In this document: one piece after another, positions 13,086 to 26,369 of the stretch
How the letters are laid out: every line of letters starts with the position of its first letter
Numbering within the stretch: position 1 is the first letter of the stretch
Assembly (NCBI GenBank): GCA_964020155.1
Contig: OZ026555.1
Location: forward strand, 3,363,295-3,427,294
Reading direction: 5' to 3'
From: Chondrilla cf. caribensis
Lineage: Eukaryota > Porifera > Demospongiae > Chondrillida > Chondrillidae
DNA: 64,000 nt
Notes under the pieces: generated by a model
Databases searched by the model: none
Seen by the model: only the letters and a program-made list of their open reading frames with translations
Told to the model about the DNA's origin: nothing
Translations under genes and position numbers: made by a program

Positions 13086-13170
13086 TGTGTGTGTTTGATA
13101 TATTGATACAGAGAACAAATCTATACATATCTATCTATCCATCTATCTATCTATCTATCTATATCTAGGG
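12155..13170. repeat. Intergenic A-B spacer with microsatellites
   Basis: No gene is visible. It includes a (TA)n patch near 12199-12218, a long (GT)n tract about 13004-13092 and an (ATCT)n tract about 13125-13167 that abuts the LINE fragment. Confidence 0.8.
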
Positions 13171-13178
13171 CAGTAGCA

Positions 13179-13724
13179 TTGGTAGCGGCTGATAGTGGTG
13201 GAGGATGGATGAAGAATGCATGGGGTGCTTTGGTTGGAGTGAAATTGGTGTTGAGGAGGCAAAAGGACTGTCATATGGAGAAATTACAACAATGTTGCAG
13301 GCGAGAAGGATCGATGGTGGAAGATGAATGGGATGATGAACTAGCCACAAAACCCAAGTTGGCCTTGTTGAGGCTATTGAAGGAGAAAGGTGGTGAGTCT
13401 CGATGTTTAGATGTTGCTGACAAGGGCAAGAGAAGACTCATGATGATGATCAGAGGTGGGACAGCCCCACTCAGGATTGAGAGAGAGGAGAGAACATGTG
13501 GGGAATGTGATACAGGGAAGGTGGAAGATGTGCAACATTGGCTGCTGGAGTGTGAGAGATGGGAGGACGAACGGGCAGACCTATTTAAGTCACTGACAAG
13601 GGTATATCCAAATTTTGAATTATTGACCAATGATGACAAGTTATTTATCATTTTTGACGAAGGATGTAGGCATCTTCCAATTCTCAAGATCATCTCAAAG
13701 ATGTGGATTGCACGTTTTAACTGA
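13179..13724 (+). pseudogene. 3' end of a non-LTR retrotransposon reverse-transcriptase ORF
   Basis: This open stretch of about 180 codons looks like the C-terminal region of a LINE ORF2. It has a Cys-x2-Cys-x8-His-x4-Cys zinc knuckle (CGECDTGKVEDVQHWLLEC), the usual mark after the reverse transcriptase domain, followed by an acidic and aromatic end. No reverse transcriptase core precedes it; a GT and ATCT microsatellite ends just upstream. The copy is therefore 5'-truncated, as LINE insertions usually are. The 3' tail is described at 13854. Confidence 0.72.
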
Positions 13725-13853
13725 TTCCAGCCTGAACGATGACTTATAATGTTATGTGTTGGTCTGATTTTTCTTTGTTGATATAATATTATGATGTGTG
13801 CCTCATAGGACTGTCTGTCCTAGTATTATGTTATGCACGTGGCACATTAATAA

Positions 13854-13872
13854 TGATTGATTGATTGACTGA
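13854..13872 (+). repeat. TTGA-type tandem tail of the LINE fragment
   Basis: The 3' UTR of the retrotransposon fragment ends in TGATTGATTGATTGACTGA, a short tandem tail in place of poly(A), as in several LINE clades. Confidence 0.6.
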
Positions 13873-13888
13873 TATACCAGAAATATCC

Positions 13889-14041
13889 CACCCGGGCTGA
13901 CCGGATATTACCTGAGTGAATTATTATGATCGGGTCAGCCCGATCAGTAATCTGATCTGCATGGGCAATTGGTCGCTTATCGGCCGAGGAATCCTTATTA
14001 GTCCTCTATTGTCGATGGCCCGGACATAATCAAAATTCCGG
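13889..14041 (+). promoter_or_regulatory. Conserved 5' region of receptor B (putative first non-coding exon and promoter)
   Basis: Part of this stretch is conserved upstream of C (about 26965-27030), which suggests a shared 5'UTR exon and nearby promoter. It contains an inverted repeat with arms CGGGCTGACC and GGTCAGCCCG, about 13889-13948. A short upstream ATG (GTCGATGG) opens a reading frame of a few codons in both B and C. I see no convincing TATA box. Confidence 0.35.
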
Positions 14042-14096
14042 GTAAGCTATTTTGGCATGTGATTTAGTTACTGTATTAAAAACGTCTTTGCTACAG
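14042..14096 (+). other. Probable 5'UTR intron of receptor B
   Basis: A donor (GGTAAGC) and acceptor (CTACAG) bracket 55 nt just upstream of the first coding exon of B. The same arrangement occurs at 27031-27111 upstream of C (81 nt), and the preceding block is conserved between the copies (GGAATCCTTA, then TAG and a GTCGATGG motif). The sequence does not show the transcription start. Confidence 0.5.
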
Positions 14097-14134
14097 GGTA
14101 TGCGAGTTTGGTATCCGTGGCGCGTTTACTCGTG

Positions 14135-17100
14135 ATGATGACCTGCTGTCCACCACGAATCGGGCGAAACAGAAGCTTCCCTGCTACCTCAATGGCGACT
14201 GTGCTGACGAAGACGGTCCTCTTCTGCTTGGTACTTTCTGTTGTTTCATCGCTAGGAAATGGACAGTCCCTTCAAATGTATGTTTTTGGTACAGGCGAAT
14301 ATACGTTGGGGTGATTTGGGACATGTAATTATGTAAAAAACATTGAATGTTGAACCATGATCTAGATCTACGGTTGAGCTGTGGTTATGTATATCTATGG
14401 ACTCCATAGGATCTGTACATTACTATAGTTTAATCGCGACTATAATGTGTGTCCACCACTGGTTGGTCTCCTAATAGGTTATAGCAGTACATAGAAATAA
14501 GCGTACGTTACCTGTTCTTTGGAAGAGATTCCTCATTATCACGAGATATTCCAGGTATTTGTATATAGAAGTCTCCGCTTTTTATTACTTCAGGCTACTC
14601 CCTTGTAGTGGAAATAGGCAAGGGAACCTGACGTTCACCAGTAGTGACAACACTAGTCTCGCAGGTTGGTGTGCGTTCATAATTAGGCCTAATAGTAGGA
14701 TTGTACATCACTTTGTCATTTTGGATACGTATTAGCCTAGTACATGTTACGTCCAAGTAGCATGTAGCAAAACTGTATACTGTCCACACTCTAATTTTCG
14801 TAAATGTCACGAGTGTTTCCGAATATTTTGCAACCCTTTCAGCCCTCTGTACGCGTTACAAGTGAGATTTTCATAGCCCAGAAGTAACATGCATGCCATT
14901 TTTAATGTAATACAGTCAGATTAGCTTAGTGAGTACATTGAAGCACACACCAAATCTGTACTTCAGCACTAGCACAGGCTCTGGTAAGGCTCAGGAAGAC
15001 AATAAATACAGTGGTTTTTCCAAAATGCGAAATGCGAAATGAATTTTGCAGCATATAATTATAAGGCATAAAAATGGACACTCTGCACTACATGCATGAC
15101 TGCAGTTAGTATAGATAATCTGTACTTCCACCCCATAAATATAATATGAGTCAAGAAGCCGATCTTCAACAAATAATCATTAAAATTCCCCAGACACTCT
15201 TCTCTGGCACTGAATAGATGGCACTTGATTGTAATAGCAGGTTTATCTATTGATAATTCCTTCTCACCATTACACTTCCTTGCCAAGTACATGTACAATT
15301 CTTATTATCCATTAGGTGTCCTTATGCTACTCCTATGAGTAATCAATTGTTCAATATCACTATGAATTTTGCAGAATTTCTTGGAAGGACTTCACAAACC
15401 TTGACTGAACACCAATCATGTAACAATTTAGAATCTTCTCTGTGCATCACTGACAATGTATCTAACTGTGAAGTCGTTGTACTAACAGGAAATGAAGTTC
15501 GAATGTCAATGATTGAGCAATGGTAGGTTTCTATGTGTAGATAGGGGATATGCTTTCTGGGATTTGGGGTGTCTGTCTTAATTATAAATAATGAATAATT
15601 GAACACTAATAGTGATCTTTGGTTGAGCTATTGTTATTATGTTGAGATAAATCCGGCTCTACAACTAACCATATTGTGTCGTCCACTGGTCGATATCTCA
15701 TAGATATCATCAAAATATCTTAAATCAATAGCTGCATTTAATTTATTACCTGCTATGGGTAGAGTAACTCCAAACTCTGTCTAAATGCCAGTTCTACCCT
15801 ACAATACCTTTACAAGTGTATTCAGTAATTCCATATTCTAGGCCTAGCGGTAGAAAGATGGTCTACACTAATGTTTGTATTCATCAAATTTTATTGCTTC
15901 AGGATGCTTCGAATTCAAATTCCATGTGGTGTAAACAATCAAGCGAATCTGATATTTCACAGTGTCAACTTTAGGGTTTTCTCAAGTATGTTTATATTAA
16001 ATTTGTAGGTCAATATCACTATAATAGCGTGTGCTACATTATAATTACATTTGTATGGTGACCTAATATTTATGAGTTTCTGTAGATACTTTCATATTGA
16101 TTTCACACCATAATAATATCATTTTATTATTCGATGATTGTTAACTATGTTGCTATAAATCTTGCAGATTTTCTATCAAGTGTGTCAGACTTCTTGTTGA
16201 ACTCTCAGTTATCACAACCATGCAGTTCCTTGGATGTTCTGTGTATCCAATACCAAACAACATGCACTGTAGTACCGGAATCTCTGATGACATCATCGTT
16301 GAATGTGCCACTTTCTACTTCAGACAGACTGGGTGTAGTCCCTACTTCAGATACTCAGTCCAACCCATCCAGTTTGGCTGAATTCACCACTTCCACTACT
16401 TATCAATCTGATGTCTCCAGCAGTTTTGACATCTCATCAATGGCAATAATGGGCAGCAGTACAGATCATCAGTACATCACAGATGGGCCAACGGACATGG
16501 TAACTTCTGTATTTGCAAAGTCGGAAATAAACCCTACAGCTTCATCACAACCACCTTCATCCACTATCATTGCAATGAGGATAGATGTTAGTGAACCATC
16601 TACACTATTAACAGAACCAGGACCTTCGTCCCTGCCATCTATATCTCCTGACACATCAGTAGAGAGAGCTTTTGAAGAATTTTCAAATTTCCAGAAATCC
16701 CTACAAACTGCCTTGTTGGCTAATGAGGCAGAAATATCCCAACAGAGAGCATCAGTGAGTGGCGTGAGATTATTACATCAATCTAGTATGTGCGGTGATA
16801 TCATGCCATTGACAACTCATATGTACAGGTTATATATTGCTATATGCAAGCATGTAATATTATATGTATGTATGTATGTATGTATAGACATATGTATTTA
16901 TGTCTGTCTGTATGTATGTATGTATGTACATACATACATAATGTGTATTCCAACCTTCATATTATAAATTCATTGCATGTTTGTCCATCCTGGGTTAACA
17001 TAGCGGATATCCGTTCATCGTGTACCGAATAAACTTATGACATCATGATACATATCTGTAGGAATATTTGAACTTCCTTTCTGACATTTTGGATGTCTTT

Positions 17101-20100
17101 TCGAACTCCATTACAACAGCTGTAAGTTCAACGTGACTAGAATGTGTTGGTGGTGTAATAGATAGGCATAGTATGTACTATGTATGTGGGACAGTATTTG
17201 TGCACAAAAGTACATGCCTAATCCCTCTTTCATGCATCATATTATGTAATTTATAATACGTTTCAAATCAAGCTACTAATATTCAAACCTACACAAATTT
17301 ATCTTCAACATCATTAGCGTTGAAGCTAAATTTGTGTAGATTTTGAATAATGATTAGCTAACTGGGTAGAGCATAATTCATTCAAAGTAACCCTGGAGGA
17401 TTAACCAGAATAGTAGTGTCCACATTATAGAAAAATGACTATAGGCAGCGATATGAGCCGTTAGGGAGATCAAGTTAGCATCTATAATATATGTGAGTGA
17501 TGCAATTTCCTCCATATCATGAAAATCCAAAATGTCTAGTAGAGATATGAATAACCTTCTTTAATTGGGTATCAGTTGCAGTACTTTGTATGTCATATTC
17601 CATTCACACCAAATGATCACATTGTCAACCACACACATACACAATGACATAGACACACTTTTATGTACAGTAAAATACTCTCATCTCACTACACAGGGTA
17701 ATGCTAGTTCCTTTGGATCCCAGTTTCTGCAATTAGTTGATGACATTGCACTTTCCATTTTGATTGAAGTGGGAGAGACTGTCCAATTGGGAACACCAAA
17801 CCTCAGTAAGTGTACATGAAGTTCATGTAGTCATTGACAGACACATAATATTATACATATAGTATGCATGTGCATGTGTACATGGTGGATTATCCTTAAC
17901 GTCTTTTGCAGATGTTTGTAATTGTAAGGATAACCCATAAAATTAGTGATGGTAAAATATCCTCAACTTTTTAATTGATTGAGAAAGTAAGAAAAAAACA
18001 TATATAATATTGAAACAGTTAAACAATATCCATGTTACGAACATTAGTGTATGTGAGTAGGCATGCTTCTGTATAGCAGGACACATTTCAGTAGACACAT
18101 AATGTATGTAGATTTTACTGCCAAAGAAACTGTGTACATCACTCAGTTGTATGGTATATATGGTCTGTAGTAGATTGTTCGAGAGTATTTTGTGACATCA
18201 CACTCTATTAGATCTCACAATGCAGAGTATTGACACAGATACTTTCAATGACTCAAGACTGGAACATTCATTTTCGTTGGAATCGCACTACCATTTGGTC
18301 TCCATCCCAAACACCTTGTTCTCTAACATTGGACAACCAGATGGTATGAGAGCTGTACAGTGCTTGATTTATTTGTCAACATTTCAGAAGTATTACCTAG
18401 TTCTATGAATTTTGCACACTTTTCTGTTATAGTGAAAATTGCCTCGGTATTCTATGGAGATCTGTCTGCAGTGTTAGATACAAACGGTTCTCAAATAATG
18501 TAAGTTTCAGTCTGTATAATATTAGTTTTCCATTGTAACACATTAACTAATTTTAATGCAATTTACACTCTTGCACACATATGTACTTGTGCTCACTCAC
18601 ATTCATAAAAGGATTATATATGTATATAGCCACGCCAAAGCATTCCTGATCACATTATTCCCTATCACCAAGGTACATTTTGTAGAGTTGAATATGAATT
18701 GCAAATTGTACACACACTGTATATTATAAGTACATACATTTGTAATCTACTCAGAGCATTCTCCCACACACAGACTGGGAACTCCCATTGTTTCTTCAAC
18801 TCTTGACTGCCGAAATTCAAACTGTACCAGAAGCTTGGCATCCATTGGAGATGGTGTAATCACAACATTCAGTCATAACGTCAGTGGTTTGTATATTATA
18901 TGAATGTACATGTCTGCGTATTATATATCTAATAAGCACACACAGATCCTCATTTAAAGCATCGACAAATGTCTTAATTTGTAGTTATAGAGCTGTTTTC
19001 CAGCATCCATGTACTCACTGCATATGCACATACATTTACCAGTACAGCTCCAAATACCGTCTTAGGTTTCAAGGCATTGCATACACCCATCCAAACCTAT
19101 GGTACTTATATGTACATATTACATTGTATGTATGTATTTGTGATCATACGTTATATTTCACACTGCACATATATAAATTCAGTGAAACCTCTCTAAACTG
19201 AACATCTTCGGGACCAGTTAAATGTCCGTTTTTTAACCTGTGTCAAATTACTTGACACAGGTAACGTTACTACTATTGATTACATGATTGCATGTACAAG
19301 TAAGTTAGTATTGGAAACAAGAGTTAATTGTTTGATGGATTTAGGCTTTGAGTAAGTGACAACTCTACAAGGCACATTTCACAATGGATTTGCCTCTTAT
19401 CTTAACACTATCACCTACAGCATATGAGGTTCATGTATACGTACTAAGGCTAATCTTTAGAAGTTCCACTTTACTTAATCAGAATATACATGCAACAAAA
19501 TTGGGATGTAATCAAATTTAAACGTACTGTTTAGAGGGAATTCCAATTAGAGAGAATTTGATTTAAAGAGATGCCACTGTATATGTAATAGCTAAGGTAC
19601 CTCTGGAGAAGCTGTAGCGGATATACAGACACCTTTGCCTAATTGACACCTCGGGCTTCACCCTCGGTATCAATTAGGCAAAGGTGTCTGTATATCCGCT
19701 ACAGCTTCTCCAGAGGTACTTTCGCTATTATGTGGTATGTTGCATGGGCACATCTTTGATTGAGCAATGATAAGTAGACGTGTGAAAAGGATATAACCAA
19801 TTATCCACAATGCAACAACAATGCAACATCGAATGAAGAGTGGGTACATCAGGGAAGTGTGCACACATCACGAATGTGTGCACTGCTTTTCCTTTGAAGT
19901 CGCCCATGCAACATACCACATAATATTATGTATGCAAATACTGTATGTACGTATATACTCCATGTACTAATCTTGTACATTTATAATTGGCTATTGCAAG
20001 TTCTTCAAACTTTGTCTGCACACTTATAATTGTTCCACATTGACATCTCTTTCAGAATAATGAATTGGAAGAAGACCTTTGCGTTTTTTGGGATTTGGAT

Positions 20101-23100
20101 GGGTATGTTAGTATTACTTCAGCATGATGCATATAATATGTACGCACATGCTACTATTCAACTCTACATAATAATATTATGTGTGTACTTCATGCACATA
20201 TGCACATATGTACATATATACAATGCATTTCATCTATACTTACACATCACTTTATGAACAAGTTATTATCTGCCTTGTATTCAACTCTTCATATGTGTTT
20301 TAAGTGTGCAAAAATTATGTAACTCTATATGATATATTGTTCTGTTTAGTGACTTCTGGTCAACAAGAGGCTGTTTTCGAATGGAAAATGAGAGCAATGA
20401 GACACAAACCACCTGCTTTTGTGACCACCTGACTCATTTTGCAGTTCTGTTTGATTTTGGAGTGGCACCTGTAAGCTAAGTCCTATTCTTGCCTTCAGAT
20501 TCCTCTAGCATAATAATATTATGCTTCAGAAATAGTGTTTGTGTAAATATGTAGCTAGTATACTTCTCTTTTTAAAAGAGACCATATGCTGCTTGCTTAC
20601 CATCAGTACTATATCTCTGTTCAGCCACTTCCAGAAAGGGATGTTTTAGCATTGGAGATTTTGTCCTACATTGGGTACAGCATAACCTTTGTCTGCCTCG
20701 TTGCTGTGATTGTCATTTTTGTGTCGTTCAAGCCGCTATGGGAACTAAGGACCTACATCCACATCCACCTGTGTGCCAACCTGCTGATTGCCCTGTTCAT
20801 TACTGTGTTTGGAATGGACAAGGAGAAGCCTTACGAGAAGGTATGCCTCCTTGTAAGAATGGCTACCATCTAACAGTCACCGTGTTTGGGTTGTGCTGTT
20901 AAAATTGATGCATGGTATTGTCAGTCAGGATGTCCTCACTCCCCATCCCACGCACAAACTGCACTTGTACATTCCTCTCTGGGAACAAGCCAACTAATCT
21001 TGTTCACACCTTGAAATTTGACAATTATACCAACATGCCAGCATTTCCTACTGTGTCTTGTAGTATGCAAACATGTACACTTATGCTAATTCATACCTTT
21101 TAGAGCCGGGAGTTGTGTGCAGCAACTGCTGTTATCAGCCAATACTGCTATCATGTGGTGTTCATGTGGATGCTGATGGAAGGGGTCATCCTGTACATTA
21201 AGATAGTCCATGTTTTCAGTCAAGAGGACAAGAAGCACTATATCATATTCACACTGCTGAGTTATGGTGAGTCCCTAAATTCCACCACTGCTCTATCGGT
21301 TGCATTTTCGTCCTTTTGCCATTTCATTGTATTACTATATAATATTGCATGTGCACCTATGTACTTATACCATAATAATATTGTGCTTAGGTTTGAGTGG
21401 ATTTTATATGTAAAGCCCATATGTGTTTCTCAATTTCATTATACTTCAATTTATTCCTTATAGTATAATGCATAATTACATAATATGTATTTTAATTGTA
21501 TAATTGCAATTCTCAAATATCTCATAGTAGTAATATTATCATGTTCGTGTCTTGTTCAACAAAATGACAGATTCCAAAGTTTCTTTTATAGGTACTGATG
21601 GTTTTGCCACATATCATGGTGTTGTATATACATATTCCCGGCTTCATAAAATAATACTATATATATGTATATAGCACTAAATTATGCTGTAAGAATTTTC
21701 TTGGATTGAATTCAACTTCCTCTGGATTTTACTGAAATAGTATTAATTCTACGGACATTAATTTTGTTCCCAACAATTTTTCACAGCTAGCACATTTATT
21801 TCACGAGCACATTTTCATGGTTGAAGTGTAATGCACTAAAGTCATGATATTTACGCTCCATGACAACTCTGTGCTATTTGGTCCACACATAGGTTATGTA
21901 CACATACATCATAGGAAACTATAGCTAGCATTTATGCGAACCTGTAGTTGACCTGTACATAATAACATCATACATGAGTGCTAATAATAGCATTGTATTC
22001 TATTGCATGGCTGCAATCATAATATTATTGGTACAAATGTATGGTTTAACACTCCTCAGGTCTACCATTGGTGTACTTGTTCCTATCCATTCCTCTGGGA
22101 TTCTTCAGAAGAGGTGATATGTGGAGTTATGGTGAAGATGTCACAGATAATATTTTCACAGATCCTTCTCATCACAGCATGTGAGTTGATATTAGTTAAT
22201 GGGCTCATACTCCTTGAGAGCTGTTTCTAGGAAGCACATTCACATGGATTATTGGGTTCACAGTGAATAGTTTTGTAACGTATGAAAAAATTGTAGGACA
22301 TTTAACCAATTATCATCATTTTCATTTTAGACATACCATGTGCATAGCATACAGTATTTGAGTATGTATGTGTTTCTCATTATCTTATAACATTGAACTA
22401 TAATATGTAATGTTTGATGTGCGGAATTCATTCCATATTTCTGTGTTTTACATGTTTTGTTTGCATTCAAACGGAAGTGTGCTGTATTGACCTATACTTT
22501 TACTTCGTCTCGTTTCATTACCATTGTTACTTTACTATCTCCAGTTAGTAGGTCAGCCACATGAGATTGTATTACTGTGATCAATAACATAGCAGAAGAT
22601 CATGTACATGACTTTCCCCATTACGGTAACATGACTTGTGTGTCATGTTGCTATCATGTGTCAACTGATGTTTGCTAGTATAGGTCTTCATGTGAGTGAG
22701 TGTATTCCCTGTCTCTTGATCCCTGCAGATGCTGGCTGACCACGAGTGACTATTTTCTGTTTGTTTTCGTAGCCCCTAAGTTGCTTATAGTATTGGTAAG
22801 TAATTTTAAATGTGTAGACATTGGTTTAGTACATCAATTTCATAGTATGCTAATTGTATAGGCAGTCTTGCAGGTACAGTACATACTGTACATACTGTAC
22901 CTGCAGTATGTAGTGATTTTCCTAAAATACAGGGTGTATGCTAATATTGATTCAATATAGATATGCACATTATGTAAAGATGAAAAGCTGTATTTATACA
23001 CACCACAATAAACTATTGTACGTGATATCTGACATGCATATAGAATATAATGTATACATCATGCGTCATTACAATATTCAAAGGTATACTGTGACAGTGT

Positions 23101-26100
23101 ATGTACATGTCTGTGTACAACTCTACTTCATTAGAATTCCTCGTACAGATGTGTGCATGGGCACATATTGATGTGTAGGAATTATAAAATTATATATACA
23201 AATACATTTAATTCAAATTTCTGATACATATTTCATGCATTCCTGCAGATAAACTGTGGTATCTTTGTGATTGTTGTGGTAATTATTGCAAAGAAGTTGA
23301 GACAGTCGCAAGATATGGACAAAATCAAGAAACTTAGGTACTAAGAGCAAGGGTGTCACGTCATCAGTGTATGGTGATCATGTGTGCCTTCACTTATGTG
23401 TTCACAAGTGTATATGTACATATACACATTACATGTACAGTTTTAAATTTATACTGTACACATTGGTATGTGTATGTGCATAAGATATCCCAATACCAAG
23501 TTGTTTCCTTGCTCTGTAGAACTTGGCTTCGAAGTGCCTTTTCCCTGATGGTCGTCCTTGGAATTGGCTGGGTCATTGGACTGTTTGTCTTCCACCGCGT
23601 ATTGTATTATGTGGCAGCCATTTATTACGGCATCCAGGTGAGCTGACATGACTGGCAAACTATACATAGATTTGGACGTGTGAGTATCACATTATTTCAG
23701 TGATCAGACTTCTCCTTTGTGGATCTTACATATAAGTACGTACATAGTGATTTTGGACTACAGTGGCCCCTCTCATACCTGAATGGTTTGAGATCAAGGC
23801 TCGTTAGAATACGTGAAAACATTAGGATATGTGAATCCCATTGATATTAATGTACATGTATACTGCAATTATGTATTTTATAGACCTACTAGTACACTTA
23901 GTCGACATAGGTACTCTTCACACAATTGAACAACTGTTTACTCTACAAGATTCATTAGACTAATGCCTTTACTCCTCAAAAACTCATTGTCATTCTTTAT
24001 CAAGTCAGTAATTGTTTATTTACCAACTCTGTACTCATTGGTTAGTCAAGCTTAAATGAAACCCTTGATCGGATAGCTTGTCCAAGATGGCTACTTCAAG
24101 CTAAGGGCAACATGATTTGCTCCACTTTAGTTGGAATTGGCTTTCATTACCACATGCTTTGCATGCAAGTTGCATGCAGTAATTTTACCTATCATGGTGA
24201 CATCATAAAGATGTTGTGTGATCGGAATCCAGGTGTTCGGATAAGTGAGGTTTGGTTATGCAAGGTTCCACTGTATCTGGTTATGCATTATATTTCATCA
24301 AGTATGTAAGTTAGTTTCATGTTATACTGTGTGTCTGAATAGCTAATGCGCCTATGTACAGAATGGAGGCTTAAGTATTTCTTACTGTGCTCAAATGATT
24401 GTTGTGTTTGGAACATTTCAAGAAGCAGTTTGATCAGCATTCCTGGAGAACTGTTTGACCTTGTTATCTATTGTCGCAAGGAATGCACATAGTATGCATG
24501 TACAGATGAGTGTACCAAACCCTCCGAATTACACATTGTACACAAACACACATGTATAATATTATACTTCAATTACAGTTCTGAATAACAGTAAAGGTGA
24601 ACACTTGTATTTGAATGGAATTTGTGATGTTGGTCACATAGGGTGTCCAACACACACACTGTACATTGTCAAGTACATGTGACGTACATATGCACTGTTG
24701 TGCTCAACCAACCAATGCGCAGGCAAACATAGTACTAGTCCAGCTGCCAGATCCTCCCAGTAAGTAACCTCTACACTTGGGACAACACACAGCAGTGTAG
24801 CTGTGTAGCAAACCCAACTTGTGCCATGCATTCATATCAAGTGTTATGGGAACATATCTCTAGCTCGGTAAGAGCCTTTCACAATGTGCATACTACCTAT
24901 ACTATCAACATAATGCAAAAATAAATCTATCTGATCTCTTTCACCTATGCATACATGCTCACATGAGTTGTTTTTTTATGTAGTAATGTGTATGTGTATA
25001 TATAGAATAATGCTATAATTGCTATAATATACTTTGATATGTATTTATATGGGATTTTTCTATCTACAGGGAATTCTCATCTTTCTGTTATTAGTTATAC
25101 TATCATCTAAGGTGGGCTGGTGTGTGGTATATGTGTACAGTATGTGTATGCAAGTGTGTGTGAAATATAGTGTAATACTTGATACATAACTCAACAACAT
25201 TGCTAAGTTTGCAATATTTCAGGTTCGTAAAACCATTAGCAAGAAGATGAATGCTTTTCTACAACAACATTCATTACCACGTGATGCTACTTCAAGTCTG
25301 CAAAGAAGCTCTGTATTCACATTCCTTGTAAGTGGACCCCTTACCTATGAGTTCATACCATTCAGACACATACATTAGGTGTTATCATAGAGTGCGCTAG
25401 TACTCTATATGTAGGGATGACATGAAAAAGAAATGGCGGACCTATACACCTAGCATACATTGCAGTTTCGCAAAATACCATAATAATATACTTATTCTGC
25501 TTACTGTCAGTGAGGTTAAATGTACAAGTGTAAGTACGTCACAATACTTTTAAGAGTTCTTTTCAAACAGCTGATTTCCTGGGTGTAATTAGGATGTATG
25601 TACACATAATATATATATTATTATGTCATATACATAGTATTATTCTATAACTATTTGTGTTTTATTTCAAAAAGCAGGCAATTTTTCCCAGTAGTGATCT
25701 ACATTTAAATTAATGTGAGAACTAGAGATTAGAATCTAATTATACATTGGAAAATTCAAAGTTGCATGCAAAATCAGCCAATTTGCATAAAATCACAGTC
25801 TCATGAAAATTAGCACGCATAATATTATGTATTATGGTAATGTACTACTGAGTATATGTAATTACACAAAAATTAAGCATTATATCTACTTGACACTGTT
25901 AAGTTTTTGGCATCTGTTATATATACATACATACATACATACATAAATACATATATACATACATACATTCATATATAAATATATGAATGTATGTATAACT
26001 ATTTTGCTATGGTATTCTGTACAGAAATTTAAATATAATATAATAGTACTTCTTTGTTCATGCTCAATTTAGTTTGGAAGTATTAATGGATCTGGCAAAA

Positions 26101-26369
26101 ACATTAATGATAGAAGTAAAAGTGACAGCAGGAATAAGAAGATGCATAATGGGATTGAGTTGGGAACCATCGGAGGTTTCCATGCAAACAGGTCAAGTGT
26201 TGATGACTTGCAGAATGGAGAGAAGCAAAGCAATTCATCCGTTCAAACAAACAACTTGGGAGGTGATAAGAAGAAGGATGAAGAAGATTTGTCCCCCAGT
26301 GATGGGAAATCTGCAATCAACTCAGCAGAAACTGAAATGCTTCAATTCACTGTTCATTTCGAATGTTGA
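14135..26369 (+). CDS. Adhesion GPCR, array copy B (complete)
   Basis: This is a complete aGPCR of 886 codons in 19 coding exons: 14135-14277, 15903-15985, 16168-16754, 17062-17121, 17697-17805, 18212-18343, 18433-18499, 18774-18883, 20072-20102, 20350-20470, 20625-20840, 21104-21266, 22060-22180, 22729-22795, 23249-23337, 23520-23637, 25070-25111, 25223-25327, 26073-26369. The exon sum is divisible by three and all phases match A and C. I chose the ATGATG at 14135 because MMT is also present in C; a second in-frame ATG at 14192 is not. A basic stretch then leads into a hydrophobic signal sequence ([14 protein letters not shown]). The GPS reads FWSTRGC then [12 protein letters not shown]. The receptor should be a self-cleaved two-chain surface protein, as in other aGPCRs. 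The cytoplasmic tail is rich in Lys, Asp and Ser. Confidence 0.9.
14278..15374. other. First intron of B, left part
   Basis: Non-coding. From about 15050 it resembles the sequence left of the stalk exon in A (about 120-400) and at about 28430-28620 in C (CTCTGCACTACATGCATGACTG-like blocks), so it is shared ancestral intron. Confidence 0.5.
15375..15527 (+). pseudogene. Extra stalk-start exon (exon 3-like) out of order in gene B
   Basis: The open stretch after an acceptor (TTTGCAG) resembles the start of the stalk exon: EFLGRTSQ, with paired cysteines (SCNN, LCITDN, NCEVVV) as in DFLSSVSD and its cysteines at 16168. It lies before exon 2 (15903) rather than after it. Its phase (1) does not fit exon 1 (phase 2), so I treat it as a duplicated relic. 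A mutually exclusive exon from an unseen upstream start remains possible. Confidence 0.5.
19187..19580. mobile_element. CAGTG-ended repeat in a B intron
   Basis: It begins CAGTGAAACCTCTCTAAACTG and ends AAGAGATGCCACTGTA. Related right ends occur in the matching introns of C (about 34305-34336 and 39110-39146, GGGAATTCCAGATA then CAACTGTA or CCACTGTA). It is consistent with an old pogo-like element inserted before the array expanded. Confidence 0.5.
19597..19719. repeat. Foldback repeat with ~54-bp arms
   Basis: The arms are almost perfectly complementary (GTACCTCTGGAGAAGC to GCTTCTCCAGAGGTAC) around a loop of about 15 nt. Core sequence TGTAGCGGATATACAGACA recurs, diverged, in inverted repeats at 43404-43525 and about 48868-48975. 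Confidence 0.8.
20072..20470 (+). other. GPS motif of receptor B
   Basis: The micro-exon 20072-20102 and exon 20350-20470 together encode [10 protein letters not shown] and DFWSTRGC, followed by [14 protein letters not shown]. All GPS cysteines, both tryptophans and the HLT cleavage tripeptide are intact. Exon lengths (31 and 121 nt) equal those in A and in the second module of C. Confidence 0.85.
23757..24273. mobile_element. Possible pogo-like element in a B intron
   Basis: It begins CAGTGGCCCCTCTCATACC and ends AAGGTTCCACTG followed by TA, with decayed inverted ends. I see no transposase frame. Confidence 0.4.
25915..25998. repeat. (ACAT)n tract forming a palindrome
   Basis: ATACATACAT repeats followed by the complementary TATGAATGTATGTAT make a hairpin in the last intron of B. 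Confidence 0.7.
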
